Notes under the pieces: model-generated
Seen by the model: the letters and a program-made list of their open reading frames with translations, nothing else
What the model was told of the DNA's origin: nothing
Database searches by the model: none
Program-made: the position numbers and the translations under genes
NCBI GenBank assembly: GCA_902765025.1
Contig: CACWYC010000009.1
Coordinates: 1 to 54,689 of the forward strand
DNA: 54,689 nt
Direction: 5' to 3'
Source: Oscillospiraceae bacterium
Lineage (GTDB): Bacteria > Bacillota > Clostridia > Oscillospirales > Oscillospiraceae
Shown: positions 36,142-44,106 of the stretch, piece by piece
How positions within the stretch are numbered: the stretch's first letter is position 1
How the letters are laid out: every line of letters starts with the position of its first letter

Positions 36142-36210
36142 GCGGCGAATGGGGCCTTTCTGTGGTCTTCGGGGTCACTCGGTGCTGTTTGGCGGCCAAT
36201 GGTGCCTTTG
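36142..36210 (+). repeat. Two imperfect 19-base direct repeats
   Basis: Units at 36142-36160 and 36192-36210 agree at 16 of 19 positions (core GCGG-AATGG-GCCTTT) and are exactly 50 bases apart. Confidence 0.45.
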
Positions 36211-36377
36211 CTACGCATAGCGTCGCTTTGCGCCGGATATTCTGCTCTATCTTGATGCTTACGTAATCCATCGTTACATCGTCTGCCCGTCTAATATCTT
36301 TTATTATGCCGCCGGCGGTTCATTGTTTTTTCTCCGCTGCGCGGCAGCGTTCCATACTACCTTTAGGAAGTGATGCA

Positions 36378-37406
36378 ATGGCTATCGATTATCGTCTGGA
36401 GTCTCCGCCGATTCTGTCGGAGTTTTTGTCCTACCACGAGACCATTAAGGCTCACAGCAGCCGCACGGTGGATGAATACTTTCTGGACATGCGGAATTTC
36501 TTCCGGTATCTCAAGCAGCTTCGCAATCCCGCCTTGCGGGGTCAGGAGCTGTCGGAAATCTCCATCATGGACGTGGATCTCCCCTTTGTAAAGGCAATTA
36601 CCTTGACAGAGATTTATGGCTATCTCACCTATTTGAGCCGCGAACGTGAAAGATTTCACAATAGTGACATTTCCGATAAAGGGCTGAATGCCGCCTCTCG
36701 CGCCCGGAAATTGGCCACAATTCGTTCATTTTTCAACTATTTATGCAATAAAACCCACCAATTAGCGGAAAATCCCTGCAAGGATATTGATTCCCCTAAG
36801 GCCCAGAAGTCCCTCCCCCACTACCTGACGCTGAAGGAGTCCATTTCCCTGCTGGATGCGGTGGACGGCGCCCATCGGGAGCGGGATTACTGCATTTTGA
36901 CGCTGTTTTTGAACTGCGGATTGCGCATTTCCGAGCTGACAGGACTGAATTTAAGCGACATCCAGGACGATCATCTGCGGGTGCTGGGCAAAGGCAATAA
37001 GGTGCGAGTGGTGTACCTCAACGACGCCTGCAAGGACGCCTTGCGGGGCTATTTGCAAACACGGCGGAACGTCAGTGGCAAGGCGGCGGACGCCCTGTTC
37101 CTCTCCGGGCAGAACAACCGCATCAGCCGCTCCACCGTCCATCATCTGGTGAAAAAGTATCTTACCATGGCCGGGCTGGACGCTTCCCAATACTCCGCAC
37201 ATAAGCTGCGCCACACTGCCGCCACGCTGATGCTGCAAAACGGCGTGGACGTAAAATCGGTGCAGGAGGTGCTGGGCCACGAGCACCTGAATACCACCGA
37301 AATCTACACCCATATCGACAATGAATCCCTGCGGACGGCTGCAAAGGCAAATCCCTTGTCACACCAGAAGATGAAAGGAAAAATCAAGGAATCGGACGCT
37401 GAATAA
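36378..37406 (+). CDS. Tyrosine recombinase (XerC/XerD type)
   Basis: A 342-residue site-specific recombinase. The N-terminal SAM-like core-binding domain covers residues about 10-155; the catalytic domain has Arg in GLRISELTGL, Lys in LGKGNKVR, H-x-x-R in HKLRHTAATL, His in LGHEHLNTTE and the nucleophile Tyr in IYTHI. The closest comparison is the chromosome-dimer resolvases of Clostridia, but the window also has a second such gene at 49479, so one may serve another element. ATG 36378 follows AGGAAG. A terminator shared with the next gene follows. Confidence 0.92.
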   Translation: MAIDYRLESPPILSEFLSYHETIKAHSSRTVDEYFLDMRNFFRYLKQLRNPALRGQELSEISIMDVDLPFVKAITLTEIYGYLTYLSRERERFHNSDISDKGLNAASRARKLATIRSFFNYLCNKTHQLAENPCKDIDSPKAQKSLPHYLTLKESISLLDAVDGAHRERDYCILTLFLNCGLRISELTGLNLSDIQDDHLRVLGKGNKVRVVYLNDACKDALRGYLQTRRNVSGKAADALFLSGQNNRISRSTVHHLVKKYLTMAGLDASQYSAHKLRHTAATLMLQNGVDVKSVQEVLGHEHLNTTEIYTHIDNESLRTAAKANPLSHQKMKGKIKESDAE

Positions 37407-37409
37407 GAC

Positions 37410-37446
37410 AACGCACCCGGTTCAATTCTGCCGGGTGCGTTCTATT
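37410..37446. terminator. Bidirectional terminator between convergent genes
   Basis: AACGCACCCGG and its complement (stem 37410-37420 with 37431-37441), ten-base loop, then TCTATT. Confidence 0.88.
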
Positions 37447-37939
37447 ATCGGTAGAATCCCACGATGTGCAGCACGCGGTATTCCGCGTATTCATAGCTGC
37501 TCAAGGGGCTAAAATCCGCGTCCAGGCTGTGGGCGGCCAGCAGAATGTCATCTGCCGTTGTACCCCTGACCTCTACCACCACGGGGCTGTGCTGGAACAC
37601 GCTGCCATCGAAGCGAAGCTGCAGCACGTCGCCCGGCTGGGCCAAGGCCAGTTCCCGGCTCACCACCGCCGCGGGGCCCGGCGAGGTTTCCGGACGCACC
37701 AGAAAGTTGTGAAGAAATTCCACCCCCGTCCAGGCCGGGGCACGGTCCCGGGCGGAGCGATAGTACCAGCCGAACACCGGCTTATAGTTCATCACGCCGC
37801 AGCCGGCGAAGATACACTGGGAGGCGAAATTGGTACAGTCGCCGCCCAGGCGCTCAAAGTCATAGTAGCGCGGATTGCGCCCGAAGGCCCATTGGTGGGC
37901 GTACGCCACGGCGGCCTCCTGATTGTACGCATACAACAC
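37445..37939 (-). CDS. Amidase-domain (Amidase_6) protein, NlpC/P60-like
   Basis: A 164-residue protein matching the putative amidase domain PF12671: it opens YNQEAAVAYAHQWAFGRNP and holds the catalytic Cys in GGDCTNFASQCIFAGCG and His in FQHSPVVVEV. It has no signal peptide in this frame, which is odd for a cell-wall hydrolase; in several Firmicutes similar short forms occur and may act inside the developing spore. The start at 37939 directly follows a GGGAGGGGGAGAGGCC-type site. The peptide or glycan substrate is unknown. Confidence 0.85.
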   Translation of the reverse strand: MLYAYNQEAAVAYAHQWAFGRNPRYYDFERLGGDCTNFASQCIFAGCGVMNYKPVFGWYYRSARDRAPAWTGVEFLHNFLVRPETSPGPAAVVSRELALAQPGDVLQLRFDGSVFQHSPVVVEVRGTTADDILLAAHSLDADFSPLSSYEYAEYRVLHIVGFYR

Positions 37940-37986
37940 GGCCTCTCCCCCTCCCTGCCATACTATGCCGGGCGGGGCGCAGGCGG

Positions 37987-38343
37987 TCAGCCGTCCATCT
38001 CCTCCATGATATGCTCGAAAGCCAGGGCAAAAATCCGGTCGATGTGCTCATCGTCCAGGGAATAGTACACCACCCTGCCCTGCTTGCGGATCTTCACCAG
38101 CCGGGCGTCCCGCAGGATTTTCAGCTGATGGCTCACCGCCGACTGGGTCATGTCCAGTATGGCCGCCAGATCGTTAACGCACATCTCCTCGATGTGCAGC
38201 GCGCAGATCATCCGGCTGCGGGTGGAGTCGCCAAACACCTTGAACAGCTCCGAAACCTCGTAAAGCGGCTCCTCGTCCGGCATTTTCTCCCGCACCGAGC
38301 GCACCACGTCCTCGTGAATCAGATTTTTCTCTGTCAGTTCCAT
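37987..38343 (-). CDS. ArsR/SmtB-family metal-sensing repressor
   Basis: A 118-residue winged-helix repressor. The DNA-reading part is DLAAILDMTQSAVSHQLKIL, the wing is KQGRVVYYSL, and the last helix, DDEHIDRIFALAFEHIMEE, carries the D-x-H ... H-x-x-E zinc site known as alpha-5. A Cys in EEMCVNDLA matches the alpha-3 site of CadC-like sensors, so it may sense zinc, cadmium or lead. No metal transporter gene is adjacent, so its target lies elsewhere or is itself. Confidence 0.9.
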   Translation of the reverse strand: MELTEKNLIHEDVVRSVREKMPDEEPLYEVSELFKVFGDSTRSRMICALHIEEMCVNDLAAILDMTQSAVSHQLKILRDARLVKIRKQGRVVYYSLDDEHIDRIFALAFEHIMEEMDG

Positions 38344-38423
38344 GCCATCACCCTCCGACAGCTTTTCTTATCGATTATCATACCCCATTCCCGCCAAAAG
38401 CGCAAGCTATGGCCGTAAAATGA

Positions 38424-38460
38424 CAGAAAAACGCCCCGAAGCAGACAGCTTCGGGGCGTC
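38424..38460 (-). terminator. Terminator of fba
   Basis: Minus strand: 12-base-pair stem (38431-38442 with 38448-38459), then TTTTTC. Confidence 0.9.
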
Positions 38461-38481
38461 TTGGGAACGATGATGGAGAAA

Positions 38482-39420
38482 TTACTCAGCCTTGCCGTCG
38501 CAGCCGAGCACGTCCACCAGCTTGTGCTTCACCAGCTCCTTGATGTTGGCGCGGGCGGGCTTCAGATACTGGCGAGGATCGAAGTCGGCGGGATGGTCGT
38601 GGAAGTACTTGCGGATGGTGCCGGTCATGGCCAGGCGCAGGTCGGAGTCAATGTTGATCTTGCACACGGCCATGGAGGCGGCCTTGCGCAGCTGATCCTC
38701 GGGCACGCCGATGGCGTCGGGCATGTTGCCGCCGTTCTCGTTGATCATCTTCACGTACTCCTGGGGCACGGAAGAAGAGCCGTGGAGCACGATGGGGAAA
38801 CCGGGCAGACGGCGCTGAACCTCCTCCAGGATGTCGAAGCGCAGCTGGGGCTTGGTGCCGGGCTTGAACTTGTAAGCGCCGTGGCTGGTGCCGATGGCGA
38901 TGGCCAGAGAGTCGCAGCCGGTGCGCTCCACGAACTCCTGCACATCCTCGGGACGGGTGTAGCTGGAATCCTCGGCGCTGACCTTGACCTCATCCTCGAT
39001 GCCGGCCAGGGTGCCCAGCTCGGCCTCTACCACCACGCCGTGGGCGTGGGCATACTCCACCACCTGGCGGGTAATGGCGATGTTCTCCTCGAAGGGCTTG
39101 GAGCTGGCGTCAATCATGACGGAGGTAAAGCCGTCATCGATGCAGGACTTGCAGGTCTCGAAGCTGTCGCCGTGGTCCAGATGCAGGCAGATGGGCAGGC
39201 CGGTCTCAATCTCGGCGGCCTCCACCAGCTTGATGAGGTAGGTGCGGTTGGCATAGGCGCGGGCACCCTTGGAAACCTGCAGGATCACAGGGGCGTTCAG
39301 CTCTTTGCAGGCCTCGGTGATGCCCTGAATGATCTCCATATTGTTGACGTTGAAAGCGCCGATGGCGTAGCCGCCCTCGTAGGCCTTCTTGAACATCTCG
39401 GTAGAAGTAACCAGAGGCAT
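38482..39420 (-). CDS. fba: Class II fructose-1,6-bisphosphate aldolase
   Basis: A 312-residue zinc-dependent aldolase that splits fructose-1,6-bisphosphate into glyceraldehyde-3-phosphate and dihydroxyacetone phosphate. It starts MPLVTSTEMFKKAYEGGYAI; conserved pieces are HLDHGDSFE (zinc His and catalytic Asp), EAELGTLAG, AIAIGTSHGAYKF and VLHGSSSVP, and KINIDSDLR binds the phosphate. It is monocistronic: its own promoter and terminator flank it. The divergent neighbour is phosphofructokinase, the preceding glycolytic step. Confidence 0.97.
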   Translation of the reverse strand: MPLVTSTEMFKKAYEGGYAIGAFNVNNMEIIQGITEACKELNAPVILQVSKGARAYANRTYLIKLVEAAEIETGLPICLHLDHGDSFETCKSCIDDGFTSVMIDASSKPFEENIAITRQVVEYAHAHGVVVEAELGTLAGIEDEVKVSAEDSSYTRPEDVQEFVERTGCDSLAIAIGTSHGAYKFKPGTKPQLRFDILEEVQRRLPGFPIVLHGSSSVPQEYVKMINENGGNMPDAIGVPEDQLRKAASMAVCKINIDSDLRLAMTGTIRKYFHDHPADFDPRQYLKPARANIKELVKHKLVDVLGCDGKAE

Positions 39421-39460
39421 AGTAATGATCTCCTTTATTAAAAAATTGTTTCAGTTGTAT

Positions 39461-39470
39461 GGAACGTTCC
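39461..39470. promoter_or_regulatory. Palindrome at the fba transcription start
   Basis: GGAACGTTCC is a perfect ten-base palindrome just downstream of the fba -10 box, in the place a repressor would bind. It does not match CcpA cre or LexA spacing. Confidence 0.35.
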
Positions 39471-39471
39471 T

Positions 39472-39499
39472 ATTGTATCATATTTTTTTGATTTTGCAA
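39472..39499 (-). promoter_or_regulatory. Sigma-A promoter of fba
   Basis: Minus strand: TTGCAA (39494-39499), 16-base spacer, TACAAT (39472-39477). Confidence 0.75.
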
Positions 39500-39600
39500 G
39501 GGCAAACTACCTTTACAAGCGGATTTTTCCATGATAAAATATCTGGCGTTCGAGCGAATGTCATTTTAATATGATATACAATATGGAGGTAATTGATATG

Positions 39601-40836
39601 AACGAACTGAAAGGCGCCTGCATCATCGGCCAGTCCGGCGGCCCCACTTCCGTTATCAACGCCAGCGCCTACGGCGTCATCGACACCGCGCTGAAATCCG
39701 GCTGCATCACCCAGGTGCTGGGCGCAGAGCACGGCATCAAGGGCGTGCTGAACGACCGCCTGTTTGACATGGGTCTGGAGGATCCCGAGGAGCTGCGGCT
39801 GATGAAGTACACCCCCTCCTCTGCCCTGGGCTCCTGCCGCTACAAGATCGCCGACCCCGAGAAGGACGACACCGATTACAAGCGCATCCTGGAGGTCTTC
39901 AAGAAGCACAACGTCCGCTACTTCTTCTATAACGGCGGCAACGACTCCATGGACACCTGCAACAAGATCAGCAAGTACATGCAGTCCGTGGGTTATGAGT
40001 GCCGCGTGATGGGCGTGCCCAAGACCATCGACAACGACCTGTGGGGCACCGACCACTGCCCCGGCTACGCCAGCGCCGCCAAGTATATTGCCACCTCCAT
40101 CATGGAGGTCTACCAGGACGCCCGGGTGTATGACACCGGCATGATCGCCGTGGTGGAGGTCATGGGCCGCCATGCCGGCTGGCTCACCGCCGCCTCCGCT
40201 CTGGCCGCCGAGTACGGCGCAGGCCCCGACCTGATCTACATGCCCGAGACCGACTTCGACATGGACAAGTTCATCGCCGACGTCAAGCGCATCTATGCCG
40301 AGCGCAACTACTGCCTCATCGCCGTGTCCGAGGGCATCCACTACGCCGACGGCACCTTCGTGTCCGAGGCCAAGACCTCCGCCACCGACGGTTTCGGCCA
40401 TGCCCAGCTGGGCGGCACCGCCACCATGCTGGCCGAGATTCTGAAGAAGGAAACCGGCGCCAAGGTCCGCGGCATTGAGCTGAATCTGCTGCAGCGCTGC
40501 GGCGCTCACCTGGCCTCCGAGACCGACATTGAGGAGTCCTACATGGCCGGTAAGGCCGCCGTGGAGAACGCCGTTGCCGGCATCACCGACAAGATGATTG
40601 GCTTCGAGCGAGGCGTGGTGGACGGCAAGTATGCCTGCCGCACCAAGCTGCTGCCCCTCACCGAGGTGGCCAACACCGAGAAGAAGCTGCCCCGTGAGTG
40701 GATCAATGAGGCCGGCAACGGCGTAAACCACCAGTTCATCGAGTACGCTCTGCCCCTGATCCAGGGCGAGCCCGACCTGCCTAAGGTGGATTCCCTGCCC
40801 CGCTTCTGCCACCTGAAGAAGATTCTGGCCAAGTAA
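39601..40836 (+). CDS. Pyrophosphate-type phosphofructokinase
   Basis: A 411-residue phosphofructokinase. The start MNELKGACIIGQSGGPTSV and YNGGNDSMDT (where ATP enzymes have GGDGS) together with PKTIDND (ATP enzymes have PGTIDND) point to pyrophosphate as phosphoryl donor, since the bulky residue blocks ATP. It would convert fructose-6-phosphate and PPi reversibly to the bisphosphate, cytosolic. GGAGG precedes ATG 39601. It is divergent from fba, so the two adjacent glycolytic steps are neighbours, and it ends at its own terminator. Confidence 0.93.
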   Translation, partial: NELKGACIIGQSGGPTSVINASAYGVIDTALKSGCITQVLGAEHGIKGVLNDRLFDMGLEDPEELRLMKYTPSSALGSCRYKIADPEKDDTDYKRILEVFKKHNVRYFFYNGGNDSMDTCNKISKYMQSVGYECRVMGVPKTIDNDLWGTDHCPGYASAAKYIATSIMEVYQDARVYDTGMIAVVEVMGRHAGWLTAASALAAEYGAGPDLIYMPETDFDMDKFIADVKRIYAERNYCLIAVSEGIHYADGTFVSEAKTSATDGFGHAQLGGTATMLAEILKKETGAKVRGIELNLLQRCGAHLASETDIEESYMAGKAAVENAVAGITDKMIGFERGVVDGKYACRTKLLPLTEVANTEKKLPREWINEAGNGVNHQFIEYALPLIQGEPDLPKVDSLPRFCHLKKILAK

Positions 40837-40853
40837 AAGCCCAAATAATTGCG

Positions 40854-40883
40854 AAGCACCGCAGCTTTTGCTGCGGTGCTTTC
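40854..40883. terminator. Bidirectional terminator after the phosphofructokinase
   Basis: Perfect 12-base-pair stem (40854-40865 with 40870-40881), TTTT loop; shared with coaX on the other strand. Confidence 0.85.
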
Positions 40884-40903
40884 ATACTATATGTGATAAT
40901 GGG

Positions 40904-41674
40904 TTACCGATTGCGCTGGTATATGGCCCAAAGGCCCTCCATCAGCAGGTATTTATCGTAAGTTATGGCGTTGCGGCAGTAGCGGGTAATCACCGGTGCC
41001 GGGGAGCCGGTGGCCACCACGGTAGGCGTCTCGCCGGGAATCATCTCCCGGATACGGTCGATGATGCCGTCCAGCATGGCGGCGGTGCCGTAGACGATGC
41101 CGTTGCGAAGGCAGTCGGCGCTGTTCTTGCCGATGAGGCTGCGGGGATGCTCCAGCGAGATGTTGGGCAGCAGCGCCGCCTGGCCGCTGAGGGCGTCCAT
41201 GCTCAGGTATACGCCCGGGAACATGAGGCCGCCCTCATAGGTCTTTTGGGCGGAGATATAGGAGATGGTGGTAGCGGTGCCCATCTCCACCATGATGATG
41301 GGCGCGGGGTACTTCTCCAGTGCCGCAACAGCGCTGGCCACGATGTCGGCTCCCAACTGGTTGTGTACCTCCATGCGAATGTTGAGGCCCGTTTTCACGC
41401 CGGGGCCCACCATCATAGGCGGCTTGCCGGTAAGGCGGGTCAGCGCCTTTTCCATGGGGAAATTCATGCCCGGCACCACGCTGGAAAAAATCGCGCCGGA
41501 AATGGCATGAATATCCACGCCGTACAGGGCAAAAATGTTCATCAGGTCAATGCTGATCTGGTCCGCCGTCTTGCGGCTGTCCGTGTCCAAGGAGGAGAGA
41601 AACACAATCTTCTTATCATCGTCAAACACGCCCACGGAAATGGTGGAGTTGCCGATATCAATGGCCAGCAGCAT
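40904..41674 (-). CDS. coaX: Type III pantothenate kinase
   Basis: A 256-residue kinase for the first step of coenzyme A synthesis. It starts MLLAIDIGNSTISVGVF (phosphate-binding DxGN), and has GPGVKTGLNIR (pantothenate/K+ site), VEMGTATTI (metal site) and GGLMFPGVYLSMDAL. ATG 41674 is chosen because GGGAGG lies 7 bases upstream; ATG 41680 is too close. CoaX enzymes need a monovalent cation and are not inhibited by CoA. It has its own promoter and a shared terminator. Confidence 0.95.
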   Translation of the reverse strand: MLLAIDIGNSTISVGVFDDDKKIVFLSSLDTDSRKTADQISIDLMNIFALYGVDIHAISGAIFSSVVPGMNFPMEKALTRLTGKPPMMVGPGVKTGLNIRMEVHNQLGADIVASAVAALEKYPAPIIMVEMGTATTISYISAQKTYEGGLMFPGVYLSMDALSGQAALLPNISLEHPRSLIGKNSADCLRNGIVYGTAAMLDGIIDRIREMIPGETPTVVATGSPAPVITRYCRNAITYDKYLLMEGLWAIYQRNR

Positions 41675-41707
41675 ACGCATACCTCCCAAAAATACTACTT
41701 TGCCATT

Positions 41708-41736
41708 ATCATATCACGGAAGAACGTATTTCGCAA
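41708..41736 (-). promoter_or_regulatory. Sigma-A promoter of coaX
   Basis: Minus strand: TTGCGA (41731-41736), 17-base spacer, TATGAT (41708-41713). Confidence 0.65.
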
Positions 41737-41774
41737 GTCGCAAGCGGTCAAAAGTGCTGTTAATGTATATTCCT

Positions 41775-43256
41775 TTACAGTATAATGCAGATAAGGCCTC
41801 CGCCGCCTTCGTTGATGATACGCTCCAACGTCTGCTGCAATTTTCCTCTGGCGTCATCCGGCATCCGTTTCAGCTTGGCCTGCAAGTCGTCGCTGACGAT
41901 CTCGTTAAAGCTGCGGCCGAAAATGTTGGACTGCCAGATCTTGCTGGTATCCCCCTCAAACTCCTGCAGCAGGTAGTTCACCATGTCCTCGGATTGCTTT
42001 TCGTTGCCCACGATGGGCGAGACGGTGGTTTCCACGTCGGCGCGGATCATGTGGATGGACGGGGCGCTGGCCTTCATCCGCACACTGTACCGCCCGCCCT
42101 GCTTGATAATCTCCGGGTCCTCCAGGTTCAGTTCCTCCACGCTGGGCATGACGATGCCGTAGCCCGTCTGCTTGGCGTCGTCCAGCGCACGGGAGATTTT
42201 CTCATACTCCACCTTGACGCCGCCCAGGTCGGTGAGCAGCTCCATAATATCGCCGTCATCGCGGACGGTGAGGCCGGAGCGCTGGCTGACGGTATCATAG
42301 AACATCTCTCGGGGCATCTCCACCTCCGCCTCCGCCACGCCGGTGCCCAAGTTGATGGAGCGGATAGAGGCATCGTCAACCTCCTCCCTGCTCCGCAGGC
42401 CCTGCAGGCAGCGCCGAATGTCCCGGATATGGGCCAGGTCTCCGGTTTCCTGGGAAATGGCCTGATAGAGCGCCGTACGCAGCTGATGCTCCGACGGCAG
42501 TGCGTCAATCCAGGCTGGCAGGTAGAAATCCATCTCCTGCAGGGGAAATTCAAACAGCAAATCCTGCAAAATATCTGTAATCTGGCTGTCTGTCAAGTGT
42601 ATACAGTTGACAGGGATGCACTGTACCTGATAGCGGTTTTCCAGCTGCGCGGCCAGGGCTTTTACCCCCTCGCTGTCGGGGTCGGTGGAGTTGAGCAGCA
42701 CCACAAAGGGTTTGCCGATGGACTGCAGCTCCCGGATGACCCGCTCCTCCGCCTCCACGTAGTCCTGGCGGGGGATGTCGGTAATGGTGCCGTCGGTGGT
42801 GACCACAATGCCCACGGTGGAATGCTCGTTGATGACCTTCTGGGTGCCGATTTCCGCCGCCTCCGTCATAGGCATCTCCTGCTCCGACCAGGGCGTCATC
42901 ACCATCCGGGGCAGTTCATCCTCCATCTGGCCCATGGCGCCGGGCACCATATAGCCCACGCAGTCCACCAGCCGCACGGAGAAGTCGCTGCCCTCCCCTG
43001 CGCTGATCTGTACCGCCTCCTCGGGCACGAATTTGGGCTCCGCCGTCATAATGGTGCGGCCCGAACCGCTCTGGGGCAGCTCATCCTTGGCCCGCTCACG
43101 GCGGTAATCGTCTGCCATGTTGGGCAGCACCTGGGACTCCATAAACCGCTTGATAAACGTGGATTTGCCGGTACGCACAGGGCCGACCACACCGATGTAA
43201 ATGCTGCCGCCTGTGCGCTTGGCCATATCCTGGTAGAGAGATGTGGATTGATTCAT
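41775..43256 (-). CDS. spoIVA: Stage IV sporulation protein A
   Basis: A 493-residue ATPase that coats the outer forespore membrane and forms the base on which the spore coat assembles. The N-terminal GTPase-like domain has Walker A GPVRTGKSTFIK and LVDCVGYMVPGA; VVTTDGTITDI and the middle and C-terminal domains follow, ending GGGGLICIIL, the conserved tail that contacts SpoVM and the membrane. ATG 43256 is preceded by GGAGG. In Bacillus it is sigma-E-dependent; here only a CATAGGA box, as before cotJ, is seen. Separated from yebC by a terminator. Confidence 0.97.
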   Translation of the reverse strand: MNQSTSLYQDMAKRTGGSIYIGVVGPVRTGKSTFIKRFMESQVLPNMADDYRRERAKDELPQSGSGRTIMTAEPKFVPEEAVQISAGEGSDFSVRLVDCVGYMVPGAMGQMEDELPRMVMTPWSEQEMPMTEAAEIGTQKVINEHSTVGIVVTTDGTITDIPRQDYVEAEERVIRELQSIGKPFVVLLNSTDPDSEGVKALAAQLENRYQVQCIPVNCIHLTDSQITDILQDLLFEFPLQEMDFYLPAWIDALPSEHQLRTALYQAISQETGDLAHIRDIRRCLQGLRSREEVDDASIRSINLGTGVAEAEVEMPREMFYDTVSQRSGLTVRDDGDIMELLTDLGGVKVEYEKISRALDDAKQTGYGIVMPSVEELNLEDPEIIKQGGRYSVRMKASAPSIHMIRADVETTVSPIVGNEKQSEDMVNYLLQEFEGDTSKIWQSNIFGRSFNEIVSDDLQAKLKRMPDDARGKLQQTLERIINEGGGGLICIIL

Positions 43257-43292
43257 AGTGACGACCTCCGCAATTTGCATTCGTTTAGTCAT

Positions 43293-43299
43293 TCCTATG
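43293..43299 (-). promoter_or_regulatory. CATAGGA box upstream of spoIVA
   Basis: CATAGGA on the minus strand, 37 bases before the start codon, matches the box before the cotJ operon in sequence and distance. A weak candidate for a sigma-E -10 element. Confidence 0.25.
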
Positions 43300-43320
43300 A
43301 GACAACTCTCCGGGATAGAA

Positions 43321-43354
43321 GTAAAAAAATCCCGCACCCTTTCGGGCGCGGGAT
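43321..43354 (-). terminator. Terminator of the trmK-nif3-yebC operon
   Basis: Minus-strand stem ATCCCGCGCCC with GGGTGCGGGAT (one mismatch) then TTTTTTTAC. Confidence 0.88.
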
Positions 43355-43368
43355 ATATGTAAGTCAAA

Positions 43369-44103
43369 TCAGTCCTGCTGCCAGTTGTGCCACACGTTCT
43401 GCACGTCCTCGTTGTCCTCCAGCATATCCAGGAGCTTTTCCATGTTCTTCACGTCGTCGGGATCGGTCATGGTGACGTAGTTCTGGGGCACCATCTCAAT
43501 GTCGGCGTTGACGAAGTGATAGCCCTTGCTCTCCAGGGCGGCCACCACGGCGTTGAAGTCGTTGGGGTCGGTGGTAATCTCAAACACGGGGCCGTCGGCC
43601 TCGAAGTCGGCAGCGCCGGAGTCCAGCGCATCCATCATCACGGTGTCCTCGTCCAACTCCTCGTCCTCGTTGTCGATGACGATAACGCCCTTGCGGTCGA
43701 AGCTCCAGCTCACGCAGCCCTGGGCGCCCAGACCCTTGCCGTACTTATCGAAATAGTGACGGACCTCAGGGGCGGTGCGCTGGCGGTTATCGGTCAGCGC
43801 CTCCACGATGACGGCGATGCCGTTGGGGCCATAGCCCTCGTAGGTGACGGACTCGTAGTTGTCGGTGTTGCCGTTGCCCAGGGCCTTTTCGATGGTGCGC
43901 TTGATGTTGTCGTTGGGCATATTGGCCGCCTTGGCCTTGGCCACCACGGTAGCCAGGATGGAGTTATAAGCAGGGTCGCCGCTGCCGCCCTGCTTGACGG
44001 CCACGATGATCTCCTTGGCAATCTTGGTAAAGGCGGCGCTGCGCTTGGCGTCAGCCGCGCCCTTGGTCTTTTGAATATTGTGCCACTTGGAATGTCCGGA
44101 CAT
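43369..44103 (-). CDS. YebC/PmpR-family protein
   Basis: A 244-residue protein, full length for the family, starting MSGHSKWHNIQKTKGAADAK and with the conserved GNGNTDNYESVTYEGYGPNG and FDRKGVI. Members are called DNA-binding regulators, and recent work on relatives (TACO1, YebC) implicates them in translating proline stretches on the ribosome; I state only the family. Last gene of a three-gene operon; it starts 3 bases after the nif3-like stop. Confidence 0.95.
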   Translation of the reverse strand: MSGHSKWHNIQKTKGAADAKRSAAFTKIAKEIIVAVKQGGSGDPAYNSILATVVAKAKAANMPNDNIKRTIEKALGNGNTDNYESVTYEGYGPNGIAVIVEALTDNRQRTAPEVRHYFDKYGKGLGAQGCVSWSFDRKGVIVIDNEDEELDEDTVMMDALDSGAADFEADGPVFEITTDPNDFNAVVAALESKGYHFVNADIEMVPQNYVTMTDPDDVKNMEKLLDMLEDNEDVQNVWHNWQQD

Positions 44104-44106
44104 AGT

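Larger units (their letters stand above)
35740..36377. other. 638-base stretch without a convincing protein gene
   Basis: It is less GC-rich than its surroundings and no frame looks like a protein. It contains a possible promoter (TTGCAA 35994-35999, 16 bases, TATACT 36016-36021, plus strand), a perfect 13-base inverted repeat at 36078-36107 and two imperfect copies of a 19-base unit 50 bases apart (36142-36160 and 36192-36210). It may encode a structured RNA or be decayed DNA linked to the recombinase gene that follows. Confidence 0.5.

Noticed and set aside
35911..36255. 114-codon plus-strand frame in the long gap before the recombinase
   Set aside because: No ribosome site, it runs through a promoter-like element and an AT-rich palindrome, and the product resembles no protein.
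38461..39441. Plus-strand frame opposite fba
   Set aside because: Antisense to a full-length aldolase with all catalytic residues; composition is that of a shadow frame.
39461..39470. CcpA cre site before fba
   Set aside because: The cre pattern needs one base between AA and CG; here they are adjacent.
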